Positions 1 to 11,100 of a stretch of DNA of 64,000 nt are shown piece after piece (within the stretch, counting starts at the first letter, position 1; each line of letters opens with the position of its first letter). The notes below the pieces were generated by a model. That model searched no databases and was not told the origin of the DNA. It worked only from the letters and a program-made list of their open reading frames with translations. Where the stretch lies: assembly GCF_963966145.1 (NCBI RefSeq), contig NC_091055.1:4092001-4156000 (forward strand). The letters run 5' to 3'. The translations under genes were made by a program, and so were the position numbers. The stretch is from Tenebrio molitor. Taxonomy: Eukaryota; Arthropoda; Insecta; Coleoptera; Tenebrionidae.

Positions 1-1504
1 GTAATATCCTTAATAAACTGTGGCAAGCTTAACTGATTATCCTTGTCCCTGAAGTAATTTCCATTCATCAATTTTTCTATAGTTGAACTGGCACTGTAGA
101 ACTGACTGTCAGGGGCTAATGTATCCTTTCTTATATCCTTATAAAGTGTGTTCAATACACTTTTCAATTTAGGACTTAATTTCTTTCTTTCAGTTAATAT
201 CTAAAACAATTTTATTAGCTCACATTATCACAGTGTTGCAGTTCTTACCAATCCTGGTGGATACTCTGACAAGCAAACCAAAAGTTTTGAACAATGTTTG
301 TCATCTTCAAATTCACACATATGAAAAACACCTAATGAAGTATCTATGAAGCATACTCCAAATTTTCTTTGTTGACTTGTTACATCCTGTGACAGTAAAT
401 TATAAAAAATGACTTACAACTCTATTAAAAGAGAAAATACCTTCTCTGTGATTGCATACATATAACATGGTAAAGAATGCATAGCTTCAGGTAACTGAGG
501 ACTGTATACACAAGTAGCCTTGGTGGTAATCTGACAAATCTCCCTATTCACAACTTTGTCATATTTTGTTGTCTTCCCTTGTTTCTTACATCTTTCAGCC
601 ATCATCTCAGGGGTCTCAGTTTGTTCAGTTCTAGCAACTTTGAAACCTTTCTCAATTAAAGCATTTGCCATCTTGTGGTAAGCACTCTCAGGAAAACCAG
701 AATGTGCAAATTCACCCTGAAATCAGTGTTCACATAATAATACAACAAAGAATATTTATACCTTCATGTAAGAAAATCCCAATTGAGTCACTCCTACAAC
801 TGCATCCATATGATAGAGCTCATAAAATTTCCCTACTTTAAAGAACAAAACTGAGTCCATATGTGCACTCTTTAAAATCCACCACTGCCTCATTGCTGGT
901 GTTTGTTTATCTAAAAAACTCTTAGGAATGTAGAGAGTACGGCTATCATAATCAGGGTGGTCTGGTCTGAGTTTTTTAGCATCACAAATTTTGTCTGGGT
1001 GCAAAAAATCTAAACGGTTATGTAACCAATTTGAGTTTATATCTCCAACAACTGGAGCTGCTTTAACTGAAACTGGTTCTCCTTTTGATTTAGATGACTC
1101 ATCTGTGGTTTTTTCAAAGGCAAATTGTTTCAACAAAGGTTTCTTATTGCCAGGTTTGCCAGAACTATCTGAAGAATCCTCCTCAGAATCACTGGCCACT
1201 CTTTTTTGATTTTTTTTCTTCTTAGGAGTAGGTTTGATAGGTACACTATTTTCTTCCTCAGAATCACTGTCAATAATTGAAATTTTTTTGCGTTTCCTCA
1301 CTTGTACAGGAGACTCAGTTTCGTTACCTTTAACACAAAATTATAGTTCTTGAAAGTGATAAACTACTACACAAACAAACCATTGGGGACATCACTTTTC
1401 ACAACACCATTTTCGGGTTTAATTTCTTTGGAATTTTTCGCTTTTGGTGATTGGAAGTAGTTTAATAGTGTATTAGATTGACTGGAACTGAGCCGCTTAG
1501 ACAT
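1..1504 (-). CDS. Msh6: Msh6, DNA mismatch repair ATPase (5' part, runs off the window)
   Basis: Msh6 pairs with Msh2 as MutSalpha, which finds base mismatches and small loops in nuclear DNA. Exons in coding order are 1504-1381, 1327-762, 716-441, 386-249 and 200-1; all junctions are GT/AG and the phases agree, giving about 434 codons. The N-terminus (MSKRLSSSQSNTLLNYF) has a PCNA-box-like TLLNYF core. A disordered Lys/Ser/Asp/Glu-rich linker with KRKK- and PKKKKN-type nuclear signals follows. The mismatch-recognition domain begins near the WWILKSAHMD stretch and carries the Phe-x-Glu wedge in KFYELYHMD. The exon at 386-249 (FGVCFIDTSLG) and the last exon match the connector domain. The lever, clamp and ATPase parts lie outside the window. 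Vertebrate MSH6 has a PWWP domain in the linker; I see none here. The start is the first ATG in frame with the PCNA box. Confidence 0.95.
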
Positions 1505-1984
1505 ATTTAACAACAACCAGGAACTGACAACACTAAGAAAGCATTTAAAAACATGGGGCCATGGGGGAGAGAAGCTGAATAAAATCGCGCGGTTTTAACA
1601 AATTATTGACATTTGGATCGGCGCGAAGACAGATACTCAATACTACCAACACAATGTGCTATTTAACAAAAAACTACAATAAATTATTTAAAATCGATGA
1701 TTTGTATGTTTTTATTGTGTGTCGGTGTAAAAATGAATATATTTTTTAATGTATGTTTGTTGCTGTGGTTTGCAGTAGGAATATATCCAATATTTAAAAT
1801 TTATATTTTGGACAACTTGACAAAAACAAAATTTTAACTTTTTCTTGGTTTAAAAAGTACGATGGCGCGCTTCTTGCAAATAAAAATTACCAAAAAACAG
1901 AAGGTATAAAAGAGGCAAAGTCAAGAAAAACGCGACAGTTTAGCGTTTGTGTCGAGATTAAGAGTTAGTTCGAGTGTATCAGAG
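1505..1984. promoter_or_regulatory. Divergent promoter region between Msh6 and the Cys-rich gene
   Basis: This 480-base spacer separates two head-to-head start codons, so it must hold both 5' UTRs and both promoters. A clear TATA box faces the Cys-rich gene. I see none facing Msh6, as expected for a housekeeping repair gene. No other ORF is convincing here. Confidence 0.6.
1905..1911 (+). promoter_or_regulatory. TATA box of the Cys-rich gene
   Basis: TATAAAA lies 74 bases before the ATG at 1985. A start site about 30 bases downstream would give a 5' UTR of roughly 45-50 bases. A strong TATA box suits a stage- or tissue-restricted gene (inference). Confidence 0.65.
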
Positions 1985-2429
1985 ATGCCAGGTTGCGCTC
2001 CTTGCTCAAGTCGTAACACTTGCGGTCCTAGAACCAAAAAACCAAAGCCGAAGACGCAAAAGAAGTCAAAAAAGACGACTACGACTAAAAAACCTACATC
2101 TAGAGCAACGTCAAGTTGCGGTTCTGGAACCTGCAGGCCTTGCGGCACCAAAAGCAAGAAACCTTGCCAGACCAAGAAGGTAAGATGACGACGTTAATAT
2201 TCCCAACAATATACTTGTCTCAACTCCTGTCTAGGTTGCGAAAAAAACTCCACGCCGCAGCACCAACAGCAAGTGTGGTTATTGCAGTTCCGATTATTCT
2301 AGCACCGATTGTAGCTGCACAGACTGCTGCTCTAGCAGCTGCTTCTCGGATAGTTCCTTCACCAGCAGCTCCTACAGCAGCAGCGATGATTGCAGGAATT
2401 GTCCCAGGAAAGGTGCCTGCAGGCGTTAA
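1985..2429 (+). CDS. Small Cys/Lys/Ser-rich basic protein, 129 aa, function unknown
   Basis: Two exons, 1985-2179 and 2235-2429, flank a 55-base intron (GTAAGA...GTCTAG with a pyrimidine-rich end). Each coding part is 195 bases and the frame is kept. The protein has 17 Cys (13%) and about 19 Lys. Residues 1-65 are a Lys/Thr/Pro tract with CAPC, CGSGTCRPC and KKPC clusters. Residues 66-129 hold CGYC, DCSCTDCC, CRNC and long Ser runs, ending in CRR. There is no signal peptide or membrane segment. Composition resembles insect sperm-chromatin (protamine-like) or Cys-rich sperm-tail proteins, and more weakly metallothioneins; none of these is proven. A TATA box at 1905 and an AATAAA at 2583 frame a compact transcript of about 0.65 kb. 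I do not recognise a family. Other open frames over the same bases (for example an Ala-rich one) are shadows. Confidence 0.75.
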
Positions 2430-2582
2430 TTCAAATTTGATGCACCGCTGGCCGGATGTTTTAGTTACTTATTTGCGTTTAACAATTGTATTTGATGTTT
2501 TTATTTTTGACTGTAGATTTTTTATTTAACATTTAATTGTATGACCAATAAGCGTGTTTGTAAAATATTGTATTGATGATTG

Positions 2583-2588
2583 AATAAA
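2583..2588 (+). promoter_or_regulatory. Poly(A) signal of the Cys-rich gene
   Basis: AATAAA 154 bases after the stop codon. The 3' UTR would be about 170 bases. Confidence 0.6.
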
Positions 2589-2735
2589 GGTTTTGAACAT
2601 AAAAAGGTTTTATCATACACCTATCTGTAGTCTTAAAAAAGAAAAAGTAACAAAGATAAATTGGTTTTTGTGGGAACGACACCAACCGGTACACTGCTTT
2701 TTTCGCATAAATTTCAAGATTTCCATATCAAAGTA

Positions 2736-3236
2736 CTATCGCGGCCATCCAAAAGTGAACGTTTTTTTTTTATAGTTTGATATTTACTTTAAATCATAGG
2801 CGTCCTAAAATGTCAAAGTTTGACACTAGCGATAAAAAATTTATTGAAACTATTTTTTTTTAAATGCCACATCTCTCTCCGATGCAGACAGCTAGGACTA
2901 TTGCAAAGCTAGAAGAAAATTGGTCGTTGGCTGCTGTGGCGAGAGAATTACATTGCAGTAAGACTTGCATCTTCAATATAAAGAGGGGTTGGCAAGAAAA
3001 CAGGCTTGAGAGGCCAATGCGAATAGGTGTTAGAAAGGTTTCTTTACTAAAGTTTACTTTCACTTTAATAATGTATTTATTAATTACTTCTCAGTCTCAT
3101 TTTTATTATTACAACTTTTTATTATTAAAATAGTAACGCCTGTTGCACGAACGCCAATGAATACAGCCTGATTTAATCTAACGAAAAATACGGAAATTTT
3201 CGCAAGCTATCGTTCACTTTTCGATGGCCGCGATTG
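2736..3236 (+). mobile_element. Short Tc1/mariner-like element with only the transposase DNA-binding helix-turn-helix
   Basis: About 501 bases bounded by TA on both sides, as for Tc1/mariner target duplications. The terminal inverted repeats run about 26 bases: TATCGCGGCCATCCAAAAGT at the left, and the right end reads the same with a few changes (ATCGCGGCCATCGAAAAGTG). Inside, the frame at 2864-3133 encodes a helix-turn-helix (LSPMQTARTIAKLEENWSL, then AAVARELHCSKTCIFNIKRG) typical of the N-terminal DNA-binding part of Tc1-like transposases. It then runs into AT-rich sequence and stops at 3133. No catalytic DDE/DDD domain is present, so the element cannot move itself. Confidence 0.75.
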
Positions 3237-3837
3237 TACATATCTACAAATTTCATTGCCTCTACACAAATATTCGACAAATATAATTAAATATTTAATA
3301 TATACATACACTTATAAAATTTTCAATTATTGACGCAATTAAAAAAAATAAAATGTGTATATCTATAGGTACTTATTTGTGTGCATTAATTATTATGTAT
3401 TCTAAACATGTAAGTTTGAAAATACAAAACTACACAAAAACATATACCTAATGTTCTTTAGCATAAAAACTCTTTTGTTTGGAATCGTCGTGTTTATCTA
3501 AATCGTTAAAAAATATGCAATTTTTTATACAATGAAAAACACAAAATATCGAAGAAATAAATAACATGAGTTTCATTTCACGACAAATATTCCTACGTGA
3601 CCTGGTATTGTCTTTTTGTTATTATTTATGAAAGTTTTTGACTTGATGTAAAATCAGTTGAAGTTTTTAGTATTTAAATTTAAATTTTGTACGACTTAAC
3701 GAAACTAAAATATTAATTTTTTGTTAAACCACATTTCAATAAAGACATTTATTTCAAAATAGACATCATCCCAAATCAATAGTAAAACAAAAGATGAGCA
3801 TTGGTTTAATGATTTAAAGTCAGTTTCATAGCACATA

Positions 3838-4342
3838 CAGGGTGATTCTGAAATAAGTTTGGAAAAAAAACTGGTAATTGGTAATGATGAGAAAAATCAT
3901 AGACAAAAAAAAAATTCTTATAAAAGTGTTTTCGTTTTCCAGATACAAATGATTGAAAATTTGGTCAAAATTGCTACTACGCTGCTGAGTTAAAGGTGAT
4001 AACCTGATTATCTTGGTAGTTTAGCAATAATAATATTCAAAGGTGCCCGTCAGTCACAAACGTAACCTTACTCCTCTCGATCATTTCCATAGAAACATTT
4101 ACAAAGCAGTATGCTTGCACCATATATTGCACCTACGACTTTATTGTGGAATTGATCTAACAATGGTTGCTAATGAAATGAACAAATTCGGACAAATTTT
4201 CCCTATTCATAGGCGTTGAAAATACAGGGATAAGGGTAATTTCCATCCTTTTGATTTCACCTCCAAAAGTCATTTACGCAGAATTATTTTGTGTCAAGGA
4301 TACTCCACATTTTTTTTCCAAACTTATATCAGAATCACCCTG
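3838..4342. mobile_element. Non-autonomous TIR element (MITE), CAGGGTG family, copy 1
   Basis: A 505-base element flanked by TA. Its inverted ends of about 34 bases start CAGGGTGATTCTGAAATAAG and differ at one base between the two ends. It has no coding capacity. A related copy with the same first seven bases and TA target lies at 16742-17210. Confidence 0.75.
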
Positions 4343-4962
4343 TATTGCAGTAACTAACTTCAAACACACACGCTCCAGGACGTCAAAGAAACTGAAAAAC
4401 CTAAAAAAAATGAGGTAACGTGGATTTAGAGAACTGAATGAAGCTTGAGAGAAACTGTCCTAAATAAGGTTTTACACTTGTACCGTTTTGACTTAATCTC
4501 TCTCGTAAGCTTTGTTTTTGTTTCTATATTACAGATTTTTTGGAGGCTTCTATGCCAATGGTTGTTGCATATTAATTTATTACACTGAACTGAACTGTAT
4601 TATATTGTATTTTTTAATTTTGTCGACTTGAAATCAATATTTCATTGTGCCTGTTGTATTGTACTATTTTTAAAATTCCTATAATTAGGACTGAATAACA
4701 TAATTTCATCTAATGTCGCTCATTTTGAAATGAACAAAATTAAAGTCAAATCAACGCCCACCGTCTTTTTGTCATAACAGCTTTACATTTTTTGTTTTAT
4801 TTATTTATTTTTTTTGTGAAAAATAACACCAGTTTAAATAATAGGTATACATTAACTGGTTACTTCTTCCACAAAACATCAAAATCCAATTTTAATATGA
4901 AAAAATTAAACTGGGGAAATAAATAATAAGTATTATTTGAATAAGCAACATTAAGCATTATC

Positions 4963-4968
4963 TTTATT
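4963..4968 (-). promoter_or_regulatory. Candidate poly(A) signal of PEPD
   Basis: AATAAA on the minus strand, 178 bases beyond the PEPD stop codon. It is a plausible cleavage signal, but the region is AT-rich and chance matches occur. Confidence 0.4.
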
Positions 4969-5145
4969 AGATATGATATTAAAATTTCACATAAAAATCC
5001 AAACGTGTTGGTGATTGCGTAGCTAAAAACTGGTAAAAAGTGACTATAATATCAGATATGTATTACATATATGATATATGTATTAAAAAATATTGAATGG
5101 CACCATATCGTACCAAAAGAGAGGAGCAGATTAATTGCAGATTAA

Positions 5146-8100
5146 TTAGTTGTATTTGTCGTTGTCCTTTCCAGCAATCCAATCTTCAATTTCTTGTACC
5201 CTGCAACAATTTGTTTTTAAATTGTAAGTTAATATTTCCACAAATTTAATTATACATATAATTCTTTGCGCTGTTTCCAAAGTATTTTTCATCAAACAAT
5301 ACAATAGAATAACCGATTTTGTTAAAAATAAATATAAATATTCAACATCCGTAGTGTATTCTGAATTGGTAGCAATAATTCATTATTTAACATAATAAAA
5401 ATAAAAAATGCGCTTGCAACTGCCTTTAGATAAAAATAATTTCATTGAATAATGTCGAGAATACTCGTACTTGGTGGCAATGAAAATCAGCATCAACAAA
5501 ACTATGATGCGATCGTACCTTAGACTTCATTCAAATGTAATGTAATTTATGCTAATGTTTCAGTTCCGCCGTAACCACTGCTGAGTCTAAGACTTGATGT
5601 CTTGATCTACGCCTCTCAAAGTGAATTTCGAATTGCGGTGTGCAGAATACCAATGAATATTGCATATATCCGCGGATCATAAATAACTTACGTCCTAGGT
5701 ACTTTAGTCAGGTTAACAGCCCCGTTCTTCGTAATAAGAACATCATCTTCAATTCTGACGCCTCCGAAGTTGCGGAATCTCTTAATAACATCCGGCACTA
5801 GAAATTGTGACTGCACAGGATCCGCAAGAGCTTCATCTAGCAACTAAAATTCGACGAATAGACGAAAGTTTACCAACACGTGGTGTTTGCTTACGATATC
5901 CACAAAGTAGCATCCCGGCTCTATGGTCAGAACCATTCTGTCCTGAAGAATTCTGTTGGTCCTCAGCTTCTCGATTCCTCTCGGTTCCTGGCGTCTCGGC
6001 GGTTGGCCCGTGATGTAACCTCCGACATCGTGAACATCAAGACCCAACAGGTGGCCCAAACCGTGTGGCTGGAAAATCGCACCTAGACCCGCAGTAACCA
6101 TCGCGTCGACGTCACCTTTCAACAACCCCCCTTTCTTCAGCTCCTCCAACAGGGTGCGATTCGCCAACACGTGCATGTCGGGCCAACCCACACCCGGCTT
6201 TGCGGCCTTGAAAACGGCCAAATTAGCGGTCAAAACCGCCTCGTAGATCAGCTTCTGGTCGGCGGTGAATTTTCCGCTGACCGGGAAGGTGCAAGTGATG
6301 TCGGCGGCGTAACCGAAGTAGTTGGCGCCCATGTCGAACAGGCTGCAAGAAACGGATCGATCATGTTTGTTTTTATTGTGTCGCCGCTAATACCATAACT
6401 CCCCGTCTTTGATGAATCTGTTGTTGGGGGCGGCGGCATGGCCATAATGCAAAATCGCGGCGTTGGTGTGAGAGGCGCAGATGCAGGTGTAGGAGACGTG
6501 TCTGCAGCCCCCGACTCCGTAGCAGTGGTGAAGGAATTCGGACTCGCACTGGTACTCGCTTTTTCCCGCCTTCGCCATACGCATCACCTTACGGTGGGCC
6601 GTCGAAGAGGTCTCCACCACGTATTTCATCACGGCAATTTCCTCGTCAGTTTTGAAGACTCTCCTAAACAAAACAAAAATTACTCATCGAGAGATACCAT
6701 TAATCACACTCACAGATCAGCGATTTCGTCGAAGAGGATCGTATTGTTTACTTTAAACCTGAAACAACAACATTAAATTTCGCCAAAACTGTAACCACAC
6801 TTACTTGTCAATACCGTCAAAGACAGCTTCTTGAGCAGTCAGACCGCTGTCCGAATTTGTCCCTTTCTAAAACAACATTCAAATTTTTATTTGCTGTCAT
6901 TTTTGACATCAAGCTACTTGATTTTCTAGAGTCGACGAAAAACTTACCAGTGTCAGCAAAACTGTGGGGTCCAATTTCTTAAGAACAGACGCGATCTGGA
7001 AAATTATTTTTATCGCTTTAAAATCGTCATCGAATTAATCAAACAAATATTTATAGCTCAAGGGTTCACAAATTTTCGGATAATTGAATTGTTCGTTATT
7101 AATTACATATAAGCCATTCAACAAACTCCCGACATTTTTGACATTTCGAGTTTCTCAAAATGATATAATTAACGATAATCTTTTGAAATTTGGGTCGATA
7201 ATAGGATGATTAGGTCCTATGTACAGCCAATTAAAATATTAGGTGGTTAGAACTTAACCAAAAAAAATACATATAAAATTGCAAATGGCAGCAAATGTCA
7301 TGGAAGTTTTCTGAATAAGTTATATGTCATTTCCAAGTACACATCCAGACAGATAACATTTTTTACTTAAACGAAACATTTATTGGATGATTTTTTTTTT
7401 TTTTGTACAAACTGGTAGACAATGTCGAGTTGTCAGTTTTTCTGAAATTTGCTTTGAAAATGCAACATTTAAAAGCCGAAATGATTTTACAGTAGGTGCT
7501 TATGACATTTGAATATAATAATATCCTTTTGTGAATTTAAATGAAAGGCCTAAAAGGAAATCCTGTGTCCACAAAGTGGAAAATTTTATTTAAAAAACCC
7601 TGTAATGCTTCTCCTTCAGGCGACGAATGGTAAAGATGCAATAAAAAAAGTAACTACAAAAACAGAGTGGAACCTGCAAAAATGCCTTGTCAAAGGTGGA
7701 GAGAGAGAATCCACATAAATTTTGAATGTTCTGAGATTAAAGAGATAACATTAATTTGCTATTTAATAATTGTACTTATGACAACGCGTTATTTTTATAC
7801 CAGATATCGTTGAATATCTTTTTATCAAATTTATTTATTTTTACTGTTGCACTTCTGCCCTACTTCTATTAAGAAATTTAGAAGCTTTGTATTCAAATAT
7901 CTTCCATTGTGTAACAGGAGATAATAAAACCTACTTAGTTTTAATTGCTACTCACAATTTGTAGCAAAAATTCACTGAAAGCATATCTTGTGAATTAATA
8001 ACACTCGAACATCTGATATCTCGACGTGTTTATCTTAAAACAACACAAAACTAGGTTGCAATATCGGAGATGTGTTACACAAAAATGAAAATTGAAAACA

Positions 8101-11100
8101 TCTTGTAATTTAGACGTAACGTGTAAATTTGTACGCCAAAACTGGCCATTTGACTTTAACCTCTTTATGGCTTCATTAATATGCGCTGCAAATGTCAATG
8201 ATGTGTCAATGTGAAGTGAGAATCGTAAATATCTCTGAAAAAGATCACCGACATCGCAGTCGAGAGATTTTGAAAAACGAGGAAAAGCAGAGGACCGCGA
8301 GGTCGCACTTGCAGAACGCCGCACTGGTTCTACTCTAGCGGCGCACTTTATCTGCACAAAATCTAGACCGGATGGTTATTTTTGAAGAATGTTGCAATTT
8401 AGCAGGCGGTGTGTGTTGCAATTTCGCGTTGCCGATCGAAAATAATAAAACTGAAACATTTGAATCTCTCTAATTTAGCGGAGGCTGAAAAACAAATTAT
8501 TTCCCCGACTCACAAAGGTTGTTTAATGCTTTGATAAAAGATTCAAATTAGTTAATTAAAATTATATGAACCTTTGAACTTTTCGCATTTCTTTCAAGTG
8601 TTGTTTTTTTTTTGTGTTTTGAAACAGAGTGTCGGTGTCCCGCGTTCAGGCCCGGCTAAATAAAGGGTGAATCAATGAGTCCATGGCAACCGATTTGAAG
8701 GCTGAAGTGGGATATTTTTCAGGACATTCCGCCAATTAGTACATACTTTCATTTTTTAGCATTAACCTAAAAATCGAATTAGAAAAAACGGCAAATGTAC
8801 ACCACTTGTGAGACTGATGCAAGAGGCAAACACGCCGATACTTGAAGGTAAAATATTTTTATTTATGAGTCTAGTGAGGTGTCCTACTTTTGTACAAAAC
8901 TTAATAATAGAGGTAAATATTTGGAGAATTTAGCGGACGGTTTTTACAACGACACACCAGACCCTCGCGTTGACACACTCAACAAGAACTAATTCAAACA
9001 ATAATGGATTATTGAGGTGGTTAAAACGGGTCAAATATTGACAAGTCTCGTGAAACAAATACAAACAGTTACAGTTGTACTGAAATTTTCATGATTCGTC
9101 GGCACAGAGCTTGTTTGTGGAACAAGTGAATTTTCGATATTTTCGTCCCTCTTCGGTCTCACATGGTGACCTTTCAATCCAGATACGTCTGTTTACACAA
9201 GAAGTGGAACCAAATCTGGTAATCTTCTCGCCACAAATACACATTTCTGCTCTATATTTGGACCTTTGCTAAAAAGCTGTTGATCTCGGCTAGGTTAAAC
9301 ATCTGCTTGTGAGACGACCTGACCCAATTTTACGACTATTATTGTTTACAATACCGCGATTATCAACATTTAATCGTACCCCCACCCTTTCGACCCAAGC
9401 CACTTACCTAAATCCCCATTAAAAACAATAAACAGGACGTTTCCAGAGAAATGTAAAAATAGTATCGCCGCAAAAATTCCGCTCCCCTCTATCGACTCCT
9501 CGTAAACAACTGTTACGTTAAAATCAATGATGCTCCTTCGCTATGACAAATGATATATTTAATTGTAAAAACCGTATGAATGACTTCTTCGGATTACGTG
9601 TTTGCAAATGGGAACGCCCGAATTGCAACATATTCTTCAACAACAACGAAATCGCCGATTTAACTGCGATCAAATCAAAATAAATGAGTGTCCCAAACAC
9701 GCACCTACATAAAATTACTCCCAAATGATTAATACTGTACTTTCACATTTTTATTCTTGGTCCTTTCCTACGCTCAATCGCGAATTCAACAGCATGTAGG
9801 TACCGTTCTTTGTGTCAAGGATAATCTGGACAATTTTACGTACCATGAAAAAATTATGTTACATATGCACAAAAAATTCAATGGCACGATGTAGTAGTAA
9901 CTGGTATTTATCGTCATTATCAATAATGGTGACTTTCAAGAGAGACTTGATTTGAGGAAATTCTAATGACTTTGGGAAGTCGAGGGATAAGAGAGATGTG
10001 ATGGTGCATTTTGTTTTTGTTTTTTTTTTGTGTGGTCACAAGCGTGACTTTTATTATTAGGTGGTTACCTCATCGGCGTAGTGTACTTCGGGTATGCCGT
10101 ACTTGTTGCTGAAATCTTGAAGAGAGTGCAGTGGCCCCATCCAGATTGCATAACTCTTGGGGAAATGGGGTACGAATAAATGAGTCCTTCCTGTGGCAAC
10201 TTCTATGGCACCGAAACAACCAGGTTCGATAGCTCCGAACGCCCACATGAAATAAGATTCCTACAAGAAAATCAATGGTTTTACATCAATAAAACGAGCC
10301 ATAAAGCGTGTTATTAATTTAAAATGAAAATAAACAAGATAAGGACAAAGTAAATAAAGCACATGTAATACAGGATATGGTTCGACGAGCGGTTGAACTG
10401 TCACGCTTTCGTGAAATCTTTTCAAGTATTTGTTTACAACAACAAGACAAAACGTTGAAAACAGAGTTCCAGCTAAGGAGTCGTGTGAAAGTTCACTTGA
10501 TGAAAATAATGTCAGATGTTAGTCATCGTTGGAACACAACTCCCATTGTTGTTGTTGCACAACGTTACGGATTACCCTTCCACATTCGATCAGTTCCAAA
10601 TAGCGCCCAACTTCTTAGAGAAGGTCGCGAGTTGCGGAGGAAAGGTCAGCATGTAGCCTCAAATAGCGTACACACACATAAACCACCTTGACGATAATTC
10701 AGCCCAAATAACAAATGTCACTTGTCGGGTGGCAAAGGTCATCAATCGGGCCTCAATGTGTAACATTTGAAACTACATTGCACCGCAAACAAAATCAGGA
10801 CGTTTAATGTCGATAATAATCGGAATTTGGTGGCATTGCATGTACTGTTCTTCGAGTGTTTGGGTGTGTAACCCACTTTAGCCACGGTCAATGCTCGCAA
10901 TCTGCTGACGTTTACGTTTGCCAAAAAGAAAGGCTTTGTAAAGTAGAAAGTTGCAGAATTGGGCAACGTTCACACAAATAATTAACAAGTCTAGCTATTT
11001 CGCAAATTCAAATAATGTTTACATGCAGCCGACACAATACAATGAACTTTGTATTGTTTATTGCGATTTTTAGCGTTTTCATTAATCCAATTGTAAACAA

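Larger units (their letters stand above)
2589..5145. other. Intergenic spacer with two small DNA transposons
   Basis: AT-rich spacer between the Cys-rich gene and the 3' end of PEPD. It contains the inverted-repeat elements at 2736-3236 and 3838-4342, listed separately. Apart from the transposase scrap in the first, I find no coding sequence. Confidence 0.6.

Noticed and set aside
2116..2529. Ala-rich open frame of 137 codons (plus)
   Set aside because: It overlaps the Cys-rich gene in another frame, crosses its intron and has no acceptable context. Its Ala runs are the shadow of AGC-rich Ser/Cys codons.
10377..10691. Open frame of 104 codons in a PEPD intron (plus)
   Set aside because: No recognisable motif, no splice partner and no regulatory context; it behaves like a chance frame.
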